From: Mizugakiibacter sediminis
GTDB taxonomy: Bacteria > Pseudomonadota > Gammaproteobacteria > Xanthomonadales > Rhodanobacteraceae
Length of the DNA: 55,716 bases
Direction of reading: 5' to 3'
Assembly: GCF_000953855.2 (NCBI RefSeq)
Contig: NZ_DF970209.1
Coordinates: 4,203-59,918, forward strand
Below are positions 18,096 to 27,114 of this stretch, in pieces. Positions within the stretch are counted from its first letter, which is position 1. The number at the start of each line of letters is the position of its first letter. Both the position numbers and the translations under genes were made by a program. A model generated the notes under the pieces. That model searched no databases. It saw nothing but the letters and a program-made list of their open reading frames with translations, and was not told the DNA's origin.

Positions 18096-19094
18096 ATGAT
18101 GCGCCCCCTGAGCCTGCTTGCCGCCCTGTTGTTGCTGACGACGACGGCGCTGCCGCTGCGCGCCGCCGAGGATCCCGGCCTGTACGACGGCGAGGCGCCG
18201 GTGGCCGACACCTCCGACGCCCAGCGCGACCAGGCTTTCGACGCGGCCCTGGCGCAGGTGCTGGTCAAGCTGAGCGGCGACCGCGACGTCGCCGTGCGAC
18301 CGGGCGTCGCCGACGCGCTGGCGCAGGCCTCGACGCTGGTGCAGCAGTACCAGTACCGCAAGGACGCGGCGACGGGCGCGCTGCGGCTCGAAGCGCACTT
18401 CGATCCGGCGGCGGTGCGGCGGCTGGCCGGCAGCCTCAAGCTGGCGGTCTGGCCGGGGCCGCGGCCGCCGGTGCTGGCGGCGATCCGCGGCGCGGACGGC
18501 GCGCTGCTGGACGCGCAGCAGGCGGCGCCGCTGGTGCAGGCCGGCGTCGAACGCGGCCTGCGCTTCGCGTTCCCCGCCGGCACCGACGTGCCGGACGCGG
18601 CGGCGCTGTCGGCGGGCGACGAGGGCGCGCTGGCGCGCGTCGCGCGCGACTACCGCACCGGGCTGGTGCTGATCGGCACGCTGGGCGCCAACAACGCCGC
18701 CTGGATCCTGGTCGGCGGCGGCACGCCGCAGCGCTGGCAGGACAGCGGCAACCCCGCATCGCTGCTGGCGAATGCCGGCGAGGCCGCCGCCGACCGGCTG
18801 ATCCCGCGCTTCGCCGTCGCGCCGGCGGGCGCCGGCGGCAGCGGCGGCAGCGCGACGCTGTGGGTGTCCGGCATCCAGTCGTCCGCCGATTTCGCGGCGA
18901 TGCTGGCGCAGTTGCGCCAGGACGCGCAGGTGCGCGGCGCGGTGCCGGTCGCGGCGCAGGGCGACGGCGTGCTGCTGCAGGTGCGCTTCGAGGGCGACCT
19001 CGCCGGCATGCTCGGCGACCTCGCCGCCAGCGGACGCATGCTGCCGGCCGCGGCGCACCCGGGTGCGGACGCGGCGCTGCGCTGGCTGCGCTGA
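18096..19094 (+). CDS. DUF2066 secreted protein
   Basis: 332 residues, start at the ATG pair 18096/18099. A signal peptide ends about residue 23 (TTALPLRA-AED). The N-terminal half matches DUF2066: YDGEAPVADTSDAQRDQAFDAAL, then QVLVKLSGDRDVA. Members are found in gammaproteobacteria, commonly next to purM or hda, and have no known function. A Gly/Ala/Ser linker near residue 245 separates a second, less conserved half. It is divergent from purM and precedes the CDP-alcohol phosphatidyltransferase gene by 11 nt, so these genes likely form one transcript. Confidence 0.85.
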   Translation: MMRPLSLLAALLLLTTTALPLRAAEDPGLYDGEAPVADTSDAQRDQAFDAALAQVLVKLSGDRDVAVRPGVADALAQASTLVQQYQYRKDAATGALRLEAHFDPAAVRRLAGSLKLAVWPGPRPPVLAAIRGADGALLDAQQAAPLVQAGVERGLRFAFPAGTDVPDAAALSAGDEGALARVARDYRTGLVLIGTLGANNAAWILVGGGTPQRWQDSGNPASLLANAGEAAADRLIPRFAVAPAGAGGSGGSATLWVSGIQSSADFAAMLAQLRQDAQVRGAVPVAAQGDGVLLQVRFEGDLAGMLGDLAASGRMLPAAAHPGADAALRWLR

Positions 19095-19105
19095 GGAGGC
19101 GCCGC

Positions 19106-19702
19106 ATGACCGGGCGCACGCCCGCCTCGGCCGCCGCCGGCGCCTCGCCGCTGCGCCATCTGCCCAACCTGATCACGCTGCTGCGCATCCTGCTGGTGCT
19201 GCCGCTGGGCTGGTGCCTGCTCGAACGCCGCTTCGACGTCGCGCTGGCGCTGGCCGCGGTCGCCGGCGGCTCCGACGCGCTGGACGGCTTCCTCGCGCGC
19301 CACTACGGCTGGCGCAGCCGGCTCGGCGGCCTGCTCGATCCGGCCGCCGACAAGCTGCTGCTGGCGACCTGCTTCCTCGGCCTCAGCATGGTCGGCAGCG
19401 TGCCGTGGGCGCTGACCCTGCTGGTGCTGGGGCGCGACGTGGCGATCGTCGCCGGCGCGCTGGCCTGGCAGCGCCTGTTCGGCGCGCTGGAGGCGCAGCC
19501 GACGCTGCTGTCGAAGTTCACCACGCTGGCGCAGATCCTGTACGTGCTGGCGATGCTGCTGGAACTGGACGGCATCGCCGCGCTGGCGCTGGCGCCGCTG
19601 CGCTGGGCCGTGGTCGCGCTGACCGTCGCCAGCGGCGTGGACTACGTGTTGCGCTGGTCGCTGAAGGCGCGGCGGCTGCGCCGCGAAGGAGGGCGCGGAT
19701 GA
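19106..19702 (+). CDS. CDP-alcohol phosphatidyltransferase family protein
   Basis: 198 residues, about six membrane helices. The metal-binding signature D-x2-D-G-x2-A-R-x8-G-x3-D-x3-D is complete: SDALDGFLARHYG, then LGGLLDPAADK (about residues 58-86). Such enzymes join CDP-diacylglycerol to an alcohol. The closest named relative is PgsA (phosphatidylglycerophosphate synthase), but the family is broad and a second, true PgsA may exist elsewhere. A GAGGAG ribosome binding site lies just before the ATG. The stop overlaps the next gene as ATGA. Confidence 0.85.
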   Translation: MTGRTPASAAAGASPLRHLPNLITLLRILLVLPLGWCLLERRFDVALALAAVAGGSDALDGFLARHYGWRSRLGGLLDPAADKLLLATCFLGLSMVGSVPWALTLLVLGRDVAIVAGALAWQRLFGALEAQPTLLSKFTTLAQILYVLAMLLELDGIAALALAPLRWAVVALTVASGVDYVLRWSLKARRLRREGGRG

Positions 19703-20886
19703 GGACCCGGACTGCCGGAAGCTGGCAATGGCCGATCGCGGCGCTGGCCGCCGGCTGGCTGCTGTATCTGCTGGCGCCGGTGCTGACGCCGTTCGTGCTG
19801 GCGGCGATGTTCGCCTACTTCTGCGATCCGCTGGTCGACCGCATGGAACGCCTGCGCATGAGCCGCACCTTCGCGGTCAGCCTGGTGTTCGTGGCGATGG
19901 TCATGGCGCTGGTGCTGGCGCTGCTGTGGCTGGTGCCGTTCGTCGAGCGCCAGTTGACGAGTTTCCTCGGCCAGTTGCCGGCCTGGTACGCCTGGTTCCA
20001 GCTGCACGCGGCGCCGTGGCTGCAGGAACACCTCGGCGTGTCGACGACGGTGTTCGATCCGCAGCAGCTGGTCGCCGCGCTGCAGGCCCATCTGAAGGAA
20101 GCCGGCGGCGCCGCCGCCAACGTGATCGCCAAGGTGTCGAAGTCCGGCCTGGCGCTGGTGCTGTGGCTGACGCACGTGGTGGTGGTGCCGGTGGCAGGCT
20201 TCTACCTGCTGCGCGACTGGGACCTGCTGGTCGCGCGCGTGCACGAGCTGCTGCCGCGCCGCATCGAGCCGGTGGTGGCGCGCCTGGCGCGCGAGTCGGA
20301 CGAGGTGCTGGGCGCGTTCCTGCGCGGCCAGCTGGCGGTGATGGTGGTGCTGGGCACGCTCTACGCGCTGGGCTTGTGGGCGGTGGGCATCGGCATCGGC
20401 CCGTTGATCGGCATGATCGCCGGGCTGATCAGCTTCGTGCCGTATCTCGGCGCGATCGTCGGCGTGTCGATGGGCGTGATCGCCGCGCTGGTGCAGTACC
20501 AGGACTGGCTGCACGTCGCGCTGGTGCTGGGCGTGTTCGGCATCGGCCAGACCCTGGAAGGCTACGTGCTGGTGCCGAAGCTGGTCGGCGAGAAGATCGG
20601 CCTGCATCCGGTGGTGGTGATCTTCGCCATCCTCGCCGGCGGCCAGCTGTTCGGCTTCCTCGGCGTGCTGCTGGCGCTGCCGGCGGCGGCGGTGATCAAG
20701 GTCGTGCTGCGTTACCTGCACGAGCGCTACCGCGACAGCGCGCTGTACGCCGAGCGGCGTCCGCATGCCGCGCCGGGCGACGTCGGCCTGGCGGTCGGCG
20801 CGCGGCCCGCGTCCAACGCGCCGGCGGCGGAGGCGATGCGCGCCGCCGCGGACACGCGCGATCCTCCCTCGGCCCCGGATTGCTGA
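19699..20886 (+). CDS. AI-2E family (PerM/UPF0118) membrane protein
   Basis: 395 residues with about seven membrane segments. Family features are the N-terminal pair of helices (LLYLLAPVLTPFVLAAMFAYF), a long amphipathic region, then GFYLLRDWDLLVARVHELLP and the glycine-rich GLISFVPYLGAIVGVSMGV. Family members were linked to autoinducer-2 or sodium export, but most have no proven substrate. The C-terminal 50 residues are a polar, Ala-rich cytoplasmic tail. It overlaps the gene before (ATGA) and after (TGATG), indicating translational coupling with hda. Confidence 0.88.
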   Translation: MRTRTAGSWQWPIAALAAGWLLYLLAPVLTPFVLAAMFAYFCDPLVDRMERLRMSRTFAVSLVFVAMVMALVLALLWLVPFVERQLTSFLGQLPAWYAWFQLHAAPWLQEHLGVSTTVFDPQQLVAALQAHLKEAGGAAANVIAKVSKSGLALVLWLTHVVVVPVAGFYLLRDWDLLVARVHELLPRRIEPVVARLARESDEVLGAFLRGQLAVMVVLGTLYALGLWAVGIGIGPLIGMIAGLISFVPYLGAIVGVSMGVIAALVQYQDWLHVALVLGVFGIGQTLEGYVLVPKLVGEKIGLHPVVVIFAILAGGQLFGFLGVLLALPAAAVIKVVLRYLHERYRDSALYAERRPHAAPGDVGLAVGARPASNAPAAEAMRAAADTRDPPSAPDC

Positions 20887-21581
20887 TGGACCAGTTGCCG
20901 CTTTCCCTGCGCTGGCCGCGTCAGCAGCGCTTCGAGCACTTCGCGCCCGGCGCCAACGCCGCGGCGCTGGCGCTGCTGCAGCGCGCCGCGCGCGAGGACG
21001 ACGCGCCCTGGGTGGTGCTCGCCGGCCCCGCTTCCAGCGGCAAGACGCACCTGCTGGTCGCCGCCTGCCAGGCGGCGTCGGAAGCCGGCCGCAGCGCGCA
21101 GTACCTGCCGCTGGCCGGCCTGCGCGGTCCGCGCGAGGCGGCGATCCGCGGCGTCGCCGGCAGCGCGCTGATCGCGCTGGACGACCTGCAGGCGATCGCC
21201 GGCGACCGCGCCGCCGAGCACGCGCTGTTCGACCTCTACAACCGCTGTCGCGCGGAAGGCGCGACGTTGCTGTTCGCCGCCGACGCGCCGCCGGCGCAGC
21301 TCGCGCTCACCCTGCCGGACCTGCGCTCGCGCCTCGGCGCCTGCACGCTGGCGCCGCTGAAGCCGCTGGACGACGCCGAGCGCCGCGCCGTGCTGCGCGC
21401 TCGCGCCGCCGCGCGCGGCATCGAGCTGGACGACGCCGTGCTCGACTGGCTGTTCGCCCGCCACGCCCGCGACCTCGGCGCGCTGACCGCGCTGCTGGAC
21501 CGCCTCGACAGCGCCTCGCTCGCCGCCCAGCGCCGCATCACCGTGCCGTTCCTGCGCGAGCTGCTGGCGCGCGAAGGCTGA
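20886..21581 (+). CDS. hda: DnaA regulatory inactivator Hda
   Basis: 231 residues. The N-terminus MDQLPLSLRWP contains a beta-clamp binding motif (QLPLSL), as in Hda. The AAA+ domain has the P-loop GPASSGKTHLL (about 46-56), Walker B ALDDLQAIAG, and a sensor 2 helix near RHARDLGALTALLDRLD. It lacks the DnaA DNA-binding domain. With clamp-loaded DNA, Hda stimulates ATP hydrolysis by DnaA and limits re-initiation. The start codon overlaps the AI-2E stop by one base. Confidence 0.9.
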   Translation: MDQLPLSLRWPRQQRFEHFAPGANAAALALLQRAAREDDAPWVVLAGPASSGKTHLLVAACQAASEAGRSAQYLPLAGLRGPREAAIRGVAGSALIALDDLQAIAGDRAAEHALFDLYNRCRAEGATLLFAADAPPAQLALTLPDLRSRLGACTLAPLKPLDDAERRAVLRARAAARGIELDDAVLDWLFARHARDLGALTALLDRLDSASLAAQRRITVPFLRELLAREG

Positions 21582-21629
21582 GCGCGGCTCCGTCGTCAGG
21601 TCCAGACCACGGGTGCATGCGGCGTCCGC

Positions 21630-22055
21630 TCACTCTTCTTCTACCAGACCTTTCCGCACCGCCCGCGCCTGGTCGGCGAAGATCGCCATCGCCGTGCGCA
21701 TGCGCAGGAAGCCGAGCCTGGCGTAGAAGCCTTCCTTGCCGGGGTTGGCGCACAGGATGATCTTGCGGTGGCCCGCGGCGAGTTCCTTCAGCTTGGTGAT
21801 GATGGCGCGGCCGAGGCCGGTGCCCTGGCGATCGGGATGCACGGCGACGTCGCAGAGGCAGGCGCAATCGCGGCCGTCGGCGAGCGCGCGGCCGGCGCCG
21901 ACCAACCGGCCGCCGTCGAAGACGAAGCACTTGTAGCGGCTGTTGGCGAAGACCACCTGCAGGTCTTCCGGCTCCTTCTCGCCCAGCGGCGCGATGCGGT
22001 AGAGGTTCGACAGCTCGTGCCAGTCGATCGCCGCGTCTTCATATATCCACTGCAT
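21630..22055 (-). CDS. GNAT-family N-acetyltransferase
   Basis: 141 residues. Acetyl-CoA binding motif A is visible as CDVAVHPDRQGTGLGRAII (Arg/Gln-x-x-Gly-x-Gly/Ala), followed by NPGKEGFYARLGF, the usual motif B. The start MQWIYEDAAIDWHELSNLYRIAPLG resembles single-domain GNATs whose substrate is unknown. The 3' end meets hda convergently with a 48-nt gap. A REP-like hairpin (22074-22100) sits 18 nt upstream of the start. Confidence 0.85.
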   Translation of the reverse strand: MQWIYEDAAIDWHELSNLYRIAPLGEKEPEDLQVVFANSRYKCFVFDGGRLVGAGRALADGRDCACLCDVAVHPDRQGTGLGRAIITKLKELAAGHRKIILCANPGKEGFYARLGFLRMRTAMAIFADQARAVRKGLVEEE

Positions 22056-22073
22056 GGGTCAACTCCGGTGCAG

Positions 22074-22100
22074 GGTAGAACCCGCATCGCGGGTTCCACC
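22074..22100. repeat. REP-like hairpin, GGyGGAAC family
   Basis: Arms GGTAGAACCCGC (22074-22085) and GCGGGTTCCACC (22089-22100), 11 of 12 pairs, with a 3-nt loop ATC. It lies between the GNAT gene and murU. The same palindrome type, with a 3-nt loop and TTCC(A/G)CC ending, recurs at 47334-47364, 47393-47419 and in variant form at 51684-51741. Confidence 0.7.
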
Positions 22101-22124
22101 GTCAATGCGTGCCGACAGATCCGC

Positions 22125-22847
22125 TCAGGCCGACGCCGCGCCCGCGCACAACCGCGCGTCCAGTTCGGCCAGCCGCTCGGGCGTGCCGACGTCGCTCCAG
22201 GCGCCGTGGTGGTGCTGGCCGGCGAGGGCGCCGCGCGCGGCGGCGGCGTACAGCAGCGGCGCCAGCTTGAAACGCGGCGGCGTCGCCTCGGCGCCGGGCG
22301 CGTCGCCGATCACCGCGCGCCAGCCGTCCAGCAGCTGCGGCCGGTACACGCCGATGCCGGCGAAGGTGAGGCGCGAGGCGCCGTCGGCGCGCACGCGGCC
22401 GCTCGCGTCCAGGGCGAAGTCGCCGCGCGCGTGGTGCGCGGGGTTGTCGACCAGCAGCAGGTGGGCGAGGCCGTCCGGCGCGTCGGGCAGGGCGGCGAAA
22501 TCGAAGTCGGTCCAGATGTCGCCGTTGACGGCGAGGAACGGCGCCTCGCCCAGCAGCGGCAGCGCGTTCAGCAGGCCGCCGCCGGTCTCCAGCGGCTCGT
22601 CGCCCTCGTGCACGAAGTGCAGGCGCAGGCCCCAGCGCGCGCCGTCGCCCAGCGCCTCGGGAAACTGCGTGGCAAGGTGCGCGGTGTTGATCGCCACGTC
22701 GCGCACGCCGCAGGCGGCCAGCTTCTCCAGGTGCCACTCGATCAGGCGCTTGCCGCCGGCGGCGAGCAGCGGCTTGGGCGTGCGCTCGCTCAACGGCCGC
22801 ATGCGCTCGCCGCGGCCGGCGGCGAAGATCAGCGCGCGACGGATCAT
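22125..22847 (-). CDS. murU: MurNAc-1-phosphate uridylyltransferase MurU
   Basis: 240 residues, nucleotidyltransferase fold. The signature is FAAGRGERMRPLSERTPKPLL, split at the usual N-terminal loop (residues 8-28). Further motifs are NTAHLA, GGGLLNALPLLG, NGDIWTDFD and HHGAWSDVGTPERL at the end. In Pseudomonas putida, MurU converts MurNAc-1-phosphate to UDP-MurNAc, following AmgK. The stop and the AmgK gene lie in the same order here, and the amgK stop overlaps the murU start (ATGA), which strongly supports the pair. A generic glucose-1-phosphate nucleotidyltransferase is the alternative. Confidence 0.8.
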   Translation of the reverse strand: MIRRALIFAAGRGERMRPLSERTPKPLLAAGGKRLIEWHLEKLAACGVRDVAINTAHLATQFPEALGDGARWGLRLHFVHEGDEPLETGGGLLNALPLLGEAPFLAVNGDIWTDFDFAALPDAPDGLAHLLLVDNPAHHARGDFALDASGRVRADGASRLTFAGIGVYRPQLLDGWRAVIGDAPGAEATPPRFKLAPLLYAAAARGALAGQHHHGAWSDVGTPERLAELDARLCAGAASA

Positions 22848-23884
22848 CGCGCGGCACCGGCGGCGGCGGCCTCGTCGCGCGGCCGGGTCAGGTCGCGGCC
22901 GCCGATTGCGCGTTCCAGCAGCGCGAGCAGGTCGGCGAATTCCGCGTAGCGCGCGCCGACCGAGCGCACGTAGTGCCAGACCAGCGGCAGGTCGCCGAGG
23001 TAGCCGCGCTTGCCGTCGCGGTACCACAGGCGGCAGAAGATGCCGAGCACCTTGAGGTGGCGCTGCAGGCCCATCAGGTCGAACCAGCGGCGGAAGCGCG
23101 CGGCATCGACCGTGGCGTCGATCAGCCCGGCGTGGCGCAGGCGTTCGCGGAAACCTTCGCGCCACGCCTCCACGCGCGCTTCGTCCCAGGCGATGTAGCA
23201 GTCGCGCAGCAGCGAGACCAGGTCGTAGGTGACGGCGCCGACCACGCCGTCCTGGAAGTCGATCACGCCGGGGTTGTCCTCGGCGACGATCAGCAGGTTG
23301 CGGCTGTGGTAGTCGCGGTGCACGAACGCGCGCGGCTGCGCCAGCGCGCTGTCGGCGAGACGGCGGAACGCCAGCTCGATCACGTCCCACTGCTCGCAGG
23401 ACGGCGTGAAGCCGAGGTGGCGCTGCAGGAACCAGGCGGGCAGCAGCTCCATCTCGGCGATCAGGCGGTTGGCGTCGTAAGGCGGCAGGCCGGCGACGTC
23501 GACGCGCGTCTGCATGCGCAGCAGCGCGTCCAGGGCATCGCCGTACAGCGCGTCGACCGAATGCTCGTCCAGCGCCGGCAGGTAGGTGCGCGTGCCGAGG
23601 TCCTCCAGCAGCAGGAACCCCTGCGCCGCGTCCTCGGCGTACACCGCCGGCGCATGCACGCCGGCCGCGCGCAGGCGACGCGCGATGTCCAGCCACGGCC
23701 GTACGTCCTCCTTGTCGGGCGGCGCATCCATCACGATCAGCGTGCGCGCGCCGCTGGCGAGGCGCCAGTAGCTGCGGAAGCTGGCGTCGTCGGAGGCGCG
23801 TTCGAGCCTGGCGGCGGGATCGCCGGCGGCGGAGCGGGCCCAGGCGAGGCGGACGGCGGCGCGGTCGTGGGTCGGGGCGTGCAT
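22844..23884 (-). CDS. amgK: AmgK-type N-acetylmuramate/N-acetylglucosamine kinase
   Basis: 346 residues, aminoglycoside phosphotransferase (APH) fold. The catalytic loop is [11 protein letters not shown] (about residues 200-210) and the metal-binding block is [10 protein letters not shown]. The N-terminal segment [14 protein letters not shown] resembles AmgK. AmgK phosphorylates the anomeric position of MurNAc and GlcNAc in the cell-wall recycling bypass that avoids MurQ. Tight coupling to murU supports this over a generic APH assignment. Start at MHAPTHDR (23884); the longer frame upstream runs into the divergent cysD promoter region. Confidence 0.83.
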   Translation of the reverse strand: MHAPTHDRAAVRLAWARSAAGDPAARLERASDDASFRSYWRLASGARTLIVMDAPPDKEDVRPWLDIARRLRAAGVHAPAVYAEDAAQGFLLLEDLGTRTYLPALDEHSVDALYGDALDALLRMQTRVDVAGLPPYDANRLIAEMELLPAWFLQRHLGFTPSCEQWDVIELAFRRLADSALAQPRAFVHRDYHSRNLLIVAEDNPGVIDFQDGVVGAVTYDLVSLLRDCYIAWDEARVEAWREGFRERLRHAGLIDATVDAARFRRWFDLMGLQRHLKVLGIFCRLWYRDGKRGYLGDLPLVWHYVRSVGARYAEFADLLALLERAIGGRDLTRPRDEAAAAGAAR

Positions 23885-24048
23885 GGCGGTATCCTGAGCG
23901 ACGCGCAAGCTTAACCTCCGGCGGCAGCGCCAGCGAGGCGGCGCGCAGGCGGGCCGAATCGCGCTATCCTCCTCGCGTTCCGCCGCCACGTACGCCCTGC
24001 CGGGATCGGCCGTGGAACGGCGCCGGCCAGCACAGACCAACGACGGAC

Positions 24049-24969
24049 GTGAGCATCCAGACCGAGGCCCTGCGCCTCTCGCAACTCGACCGCCTGGAGG
24101 CGGAGAGCATCCATATCCTGCGCGAAGTGGCGGCGGAGTTCCGCAACCCCGTGCTGCTGTATTCGATCGGCAAGGACTCCTCGGTGCTGCTGCACCTGCT
24201 GCTGAAGGCGTTCCGGCCGGCGCGGCCGCCGATCCCGCTGCTGCACATCGACACCACCTGGAAGTTCCGCGAGATGATCGCCTTCCGCGACCGTCGCGCG
24301 GCCGAGACCGGCGTCGACCTGCGCGTGCACATCAACGAGGAAGGCGTGCGCCAGGGCATCGGCCCGTTCACCCACGGCGCCACCGTGCACACCGACGTGA
24401 TGAAGACGCAGGCGCTGAAACAGGCGCTGGACAAGTACGGCTTCGACGCGGCGATCGGCGGCGCGCGCCGCGACGAGGAGAAGTCGCGCGCCAAGGAGCG
24501 CATCTTCTCTTTCCGCAGCGCGCAGCACCGCTGGGACCCGCGCAACCAGCGCCCGGAGCTGTGGAATCTGTACAACGCGCGCATCCGCCAGGGCGAGAGC
24601 GTGCGCGTGTTCCCGCTGTCGAACTGGACCGAGCTCGATGTCTGGCTGTACATCTGGCGCGAGAAGATCCCGGTGGTGCCGCTGTACTTCGCCGCCGAGC
24701 GGCCGGTGGTGGAGCGCGACGGCGCGTTGATCATGGTCGACGACGAGCGCATGCCGCTCAGGCCCGGCGAGACGCCGATGCTGAAGCGCGTGCGCTTCCG
24801 CACGCTCGGCTGCTATCCGCTGACCGGCGCGATCGAGTCCGCGGCGGAAACGCTGGAGGCGGTAATCGAGGAGATGCTGACCACGCGCAGCTCCGAGCGC
24901 CAGGGCCGCGTGATCGACCACGATCCGAGCGCGTCGATGGAGCGCAAGAAGCAGGAGGGCTATTTCTGA
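24049..24969 (+). CDS. cysD: Sulfate adenylyltransferase subunit 2 (CysD)
   Basis: 306 residues, close to E. coli CysD (302). The start codon is GTG. The PP-loop [17 protein letters not shown] (about 43-59) and the motifs [35 protein letters not shown] and [18 protein letters not shown] (C-terminal) are diagnostic. CysD makes adenosine 5'-phosphosulfate from ATP and sulfate, driven by the GTPase CysN. The stop overlaps cysNC as TGATG. It is divergent from amgK across a 164-nt gap in which I see no strong promoter. Confidence 0.97.
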   Translation: MSIQTEALRLSQLDRLEAESIHILREVAAEFRNPVLLYSIGKDSSVLLHLLLKAFRPARPPIPLLHIDTTWKFREMIAFRDRRAAETGVDLRVHINEEGVRQGIGPFTHGATVHTDVMKTQALKQALDKYGFDAAIGGARRDEEKSRAKERIFSFRSAQHRWDPRNQRPELWNLYNARIRQGESVRVFPLSNWTELDVWLYIWREKIPVVPLYFAAERPVVERDGALIMVDDERMPLRPGETPMLKRVRFRTLGCYPLTGAIESAAETLEAVIEEMLTTRSSERQGRVIDHDPSASMERKKQEGYF

Positions 24970-26879
24970 TGACGGTCACGCCCGAACGTCACGCCGCGCT
25001 GGCCGCCTATCTGCGCAAGCACGAAGGCCGCGACCAGCTGCGCTTCATCACCTGCGGCAGCGTCGACGACGGCAAGAGCACGCTGCTCGGTCGCCTGCTC
25101 TACGACACCAAGCTGCTGTTCGACGACCAGCTCGCCGCGCTGGCGCGCGACAGCAAGCGCCACGGCACGCAGGGCGACGCGCTGGATTTCGCCCTCCTGC
25201 TCGACGGCCTCGAGGCCGAGCGCGAGCAGGGCATCACCATCGACGTGGCCTACCGCTTCTTCGGCACCGACAAGCGCGGTTTCATCGTCGCCGACTGCCC
25301 GGGCCACGAGCAGTACACGCGCAACATGGCCACCGGCGCCTCCACCGCCGAGCTGGCGGTGGTGCTGGTCGACGCGCGCAAGGGCGTGCTGACGCAGACG
25401 CGCCGGCACACCTGGATCTGCGCGCTGTTCGGCATCCGCCACGTGGTACTGGCGGTGAACAAGATGGACCTGGTCGATTACGACCGCTCGCGCTTCGAGG
25501 CGATCGCCGCCGAATACACCGCGCTCGCCTACGCGCTCGGCATCGCCGACGCCACCTGCATCCCGCTGTCGGCGCTTTGCGGCGACAACGTCACCGCGCG
25601 CTCGCCGCGCATGCCGTGGTACGAGGGGCCGAGCCTGCTGGAGCATCTGGAGACGGTGCGCGTCGAGCGCGCGACGGGCGGCACCGGCTTCCGCCTGCCG
25701 GTGCAGTGGGTCAACCGCCCCGACCACGGTTTCCGCGGCTACGCCGGCACGGTGGCGCAGGGGCGCATCGCCGTGGGCGCGGAGATCGTCGCGCTGCCGG
25801 GCGGGCGGCGTTCGCGCATCGCGCGCATCATCGGCCCGGACGGCGACCTCGAAGTCGCCGCCGCCGGCCAGGCGGTGACGCTGACGCTGGCGGACGAGCT
25901 CGACATCGCCCGCGGCGACGTGATCGCCGACGCCGCGCATCCGCCGCAGGTCGCCGACCAGTTCGCCTGCAGGCTGCTGTGGATGGGCGACGCGCCGCTG
26001 CTGCCGGGGCGTCCGTACTGGCTGAAGATCGGCGCGCGCACCGTCGGCGCGCAGGTCACCGAGATCCGCCACAAGATCGACGTCAACACGCAGGCCGAGC
26101 TGGCCGCCAAGCGGCTCGAGCTCAACGAAGTGGCGCAGTGCAACCTCAGCCTGGACCAGCCGGTCGCGTTCGAACCCTACGCCGAGAACCGCACGCTGGG
26201 CGGCTTCATCCTGATCGACCGCCAGAGCAACGCCACCGTCGCCGGCGGCACGCTCGACTTCGCCCTGCGCCGCGCCGGCAACGTGCACTGGCAGCACATC
26301 GACGTCGACAAGGCGGCACGCGCCACGATCAAGGGGCAGAAGCCCTGCTGCCTGTGGTTCACCGGCTTGTCCGGCTCGGGCAAGTCGACCATCGCCAACC
26401 TGGTCGAACGGCGCCTGCACGCGCTCGGCTACCACACCTACATCCTCGACGGCGACAACGTGCGCCACGGCCTCAACCGCGACCTCGGCTTCACCGACGA
26501 GGACCGCGTCGAGAACATCCGCCGCGTCGCCGAGGTGGCGAAGCTGATGGTCGACGCCGGCCTGATCGTGCTGGTGTCGTTCATCAGTCCGTTCCGCAGC
26601 GAGCGGCGCATGGCGCGCGCGCTGTTCGGCGAGGGCGAGTTCCTCGAGGTGTTCGTCGACACGCCGCTGGCCGAGTGCGAACGCCGCGATCCCAAGGGTC
26701 TGTACCGCCGCGCGCGCGCCGGCCAGATCAGCAACTTCACCGGCATCGATTCGCCGTACGAGGCGCCGGAAGCGCCGGAGATCACCCTGCGCACCGTCGA
26801 GGCCGAAGCCGGCGCGCTGGCGCAGCGGCTGGTCGAGCGGGTGCTGAGCTTCGAGCCGGCGCACGGGCGGGAGGCGTGA
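24969..26879 (+). CDS. cysNC: Bifunctional sulfate adenylyltransferase GTPase / APS kinase (CysN-CysC fusion)
   Basis: 636 residues, a fused enzyme. Residues 1-440 or so are the CysN GTPase: G1 GSVDDGKST (30-38), DCPGH, NKMD; then beta-barrel domains. From about residue 440 the CysC domain begins: P-loop [11 protein letters not shown] (about 464-474), [15 protein letters not shown], and the CysC closing block with [23 protein letters not shown]. It activates sulfate to APS and then phosphorylates APS to PAPS. The fused form is typical of Xanthomonadales and pseudomonads. Confidence 0.97.
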   Translation: MTVTPERHAALAAYLRKHEGRDQLRFITCGSVDDGKSTLLGRLLYDTKLLFDDQLAALARDSKRHGTQGDALDFALLLDGLEAEREQGITIDVAYRFFGTDKRGFIVADCPGHEQYTRNMATGASTAELAVVLVDARKGVLTQTRRHTWICALFGIRHVVLAVNKMDLVDYDRSRFEAIAAEYTALAYALGIADATCIPLSALCGDNVTARSPRMPWYEGPSLLEHLETVRVERATGGTGFRLPVQWVNRPDHGFRGYAGTVAQGRIAVGAEIVALPGGRRSRIARIIGPDGDLEVAAAGQAVTLTLADELDIARGDVIADAAHPPQVADQFACRLLWMGDAPLLPGRPYWLKIGARTVGAQVTEIRHKIDVNTQAELAAKRLELNEVAQCNLSLDQPVAFEPYAENRTLGGFILIDRQSNATVAGGTLDFALRRAGNVHWQHIDVDKAARATIKGQKPCCLWFTGLSGSGKSTIANLVERRLHALGYHTYILDGDNVRHGLNRDLGFTDEDRVENIRRVAEVAKLMVDAGLIVLVSFISPFRSERRMARALFGEGEFLEVFVDTPLAECERRDPKGLYRRARAGQISNFTGIDSPYEAPEAPEITLRTVEAEAGALAQRLVERVLSFEPAHGREA

Positions 26880-26889
26880 GACGGGAGGC

Positions 26890-27056
26890 GGAAATGGGAG
26901 ATGGGAAGTAGGGAGTCGGAAAGCGTCGCCTGACGGCTACCTCGCATCTCCGGTCGCGAGCGCGCCCGCTCCTGCGACGGGCCACGGAACGGCCGCAGGC
27001 GCCTGCGTGCAGGCGACCCATGCCTTCCGGCCTCCGATCCCCTGTCCCCGTCTCCC
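26890..27056. repeat. Composite intergenic element: inverted heptad arrays around two REP-like copies
   Basis: Five strict 7-nt units of the form GGRRNNN run from 26890 to 26924. Five more in the opposite sense (CCYYNN on this strand) run from 27022 to 27056. The two arrays can pair imperfectly. Between them are two GTAGGAGC-family repeats, 26952-26976 and 26998-27018. The block lies between cysNC and the suf promoter and ends 5 nt before the -35 of the Rrf2 gene. Confidence 0.65.
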
Positions 27057-27061
27057 GGACA

Positions 27062-27105
27062 TTGACCTCCCCGTCGCCAATCAGTACCATTTTGGTACTT
27101 ATTGG
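27062..27105 (+). promoter_or_regulatory. suf promoter with long palindromic operator
   Basis: A -35 of TTGACC (27062-27067) and a -10-like TACCAT (27085-27090) are 17 nt apart. Over the -10 lies an inverted repeat with 12-bp arms: CCAATCAGTACC (27077-27088), 5-nt spacer, GGTACTTATTGG (27094-27105), 11 of 12 pairs matching. The ATG of the Rrf2 regulator follows at 27115. The layout fits autorepression by the Rrf2 protein. The operator assignment is inference; the promoter spacing and symmetry are direct. Confidence 0.65.
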
Positions 27106-27114
27106 ACCGCCCCC

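Noticed and set aside
24960-26864. A 634-codon leftward frame opposite cysNC
   Set aside because: It is antisense to a complete CysN-CysC fusion with all GTP and ATP motifs. No start signal or family pattern is seen in it.
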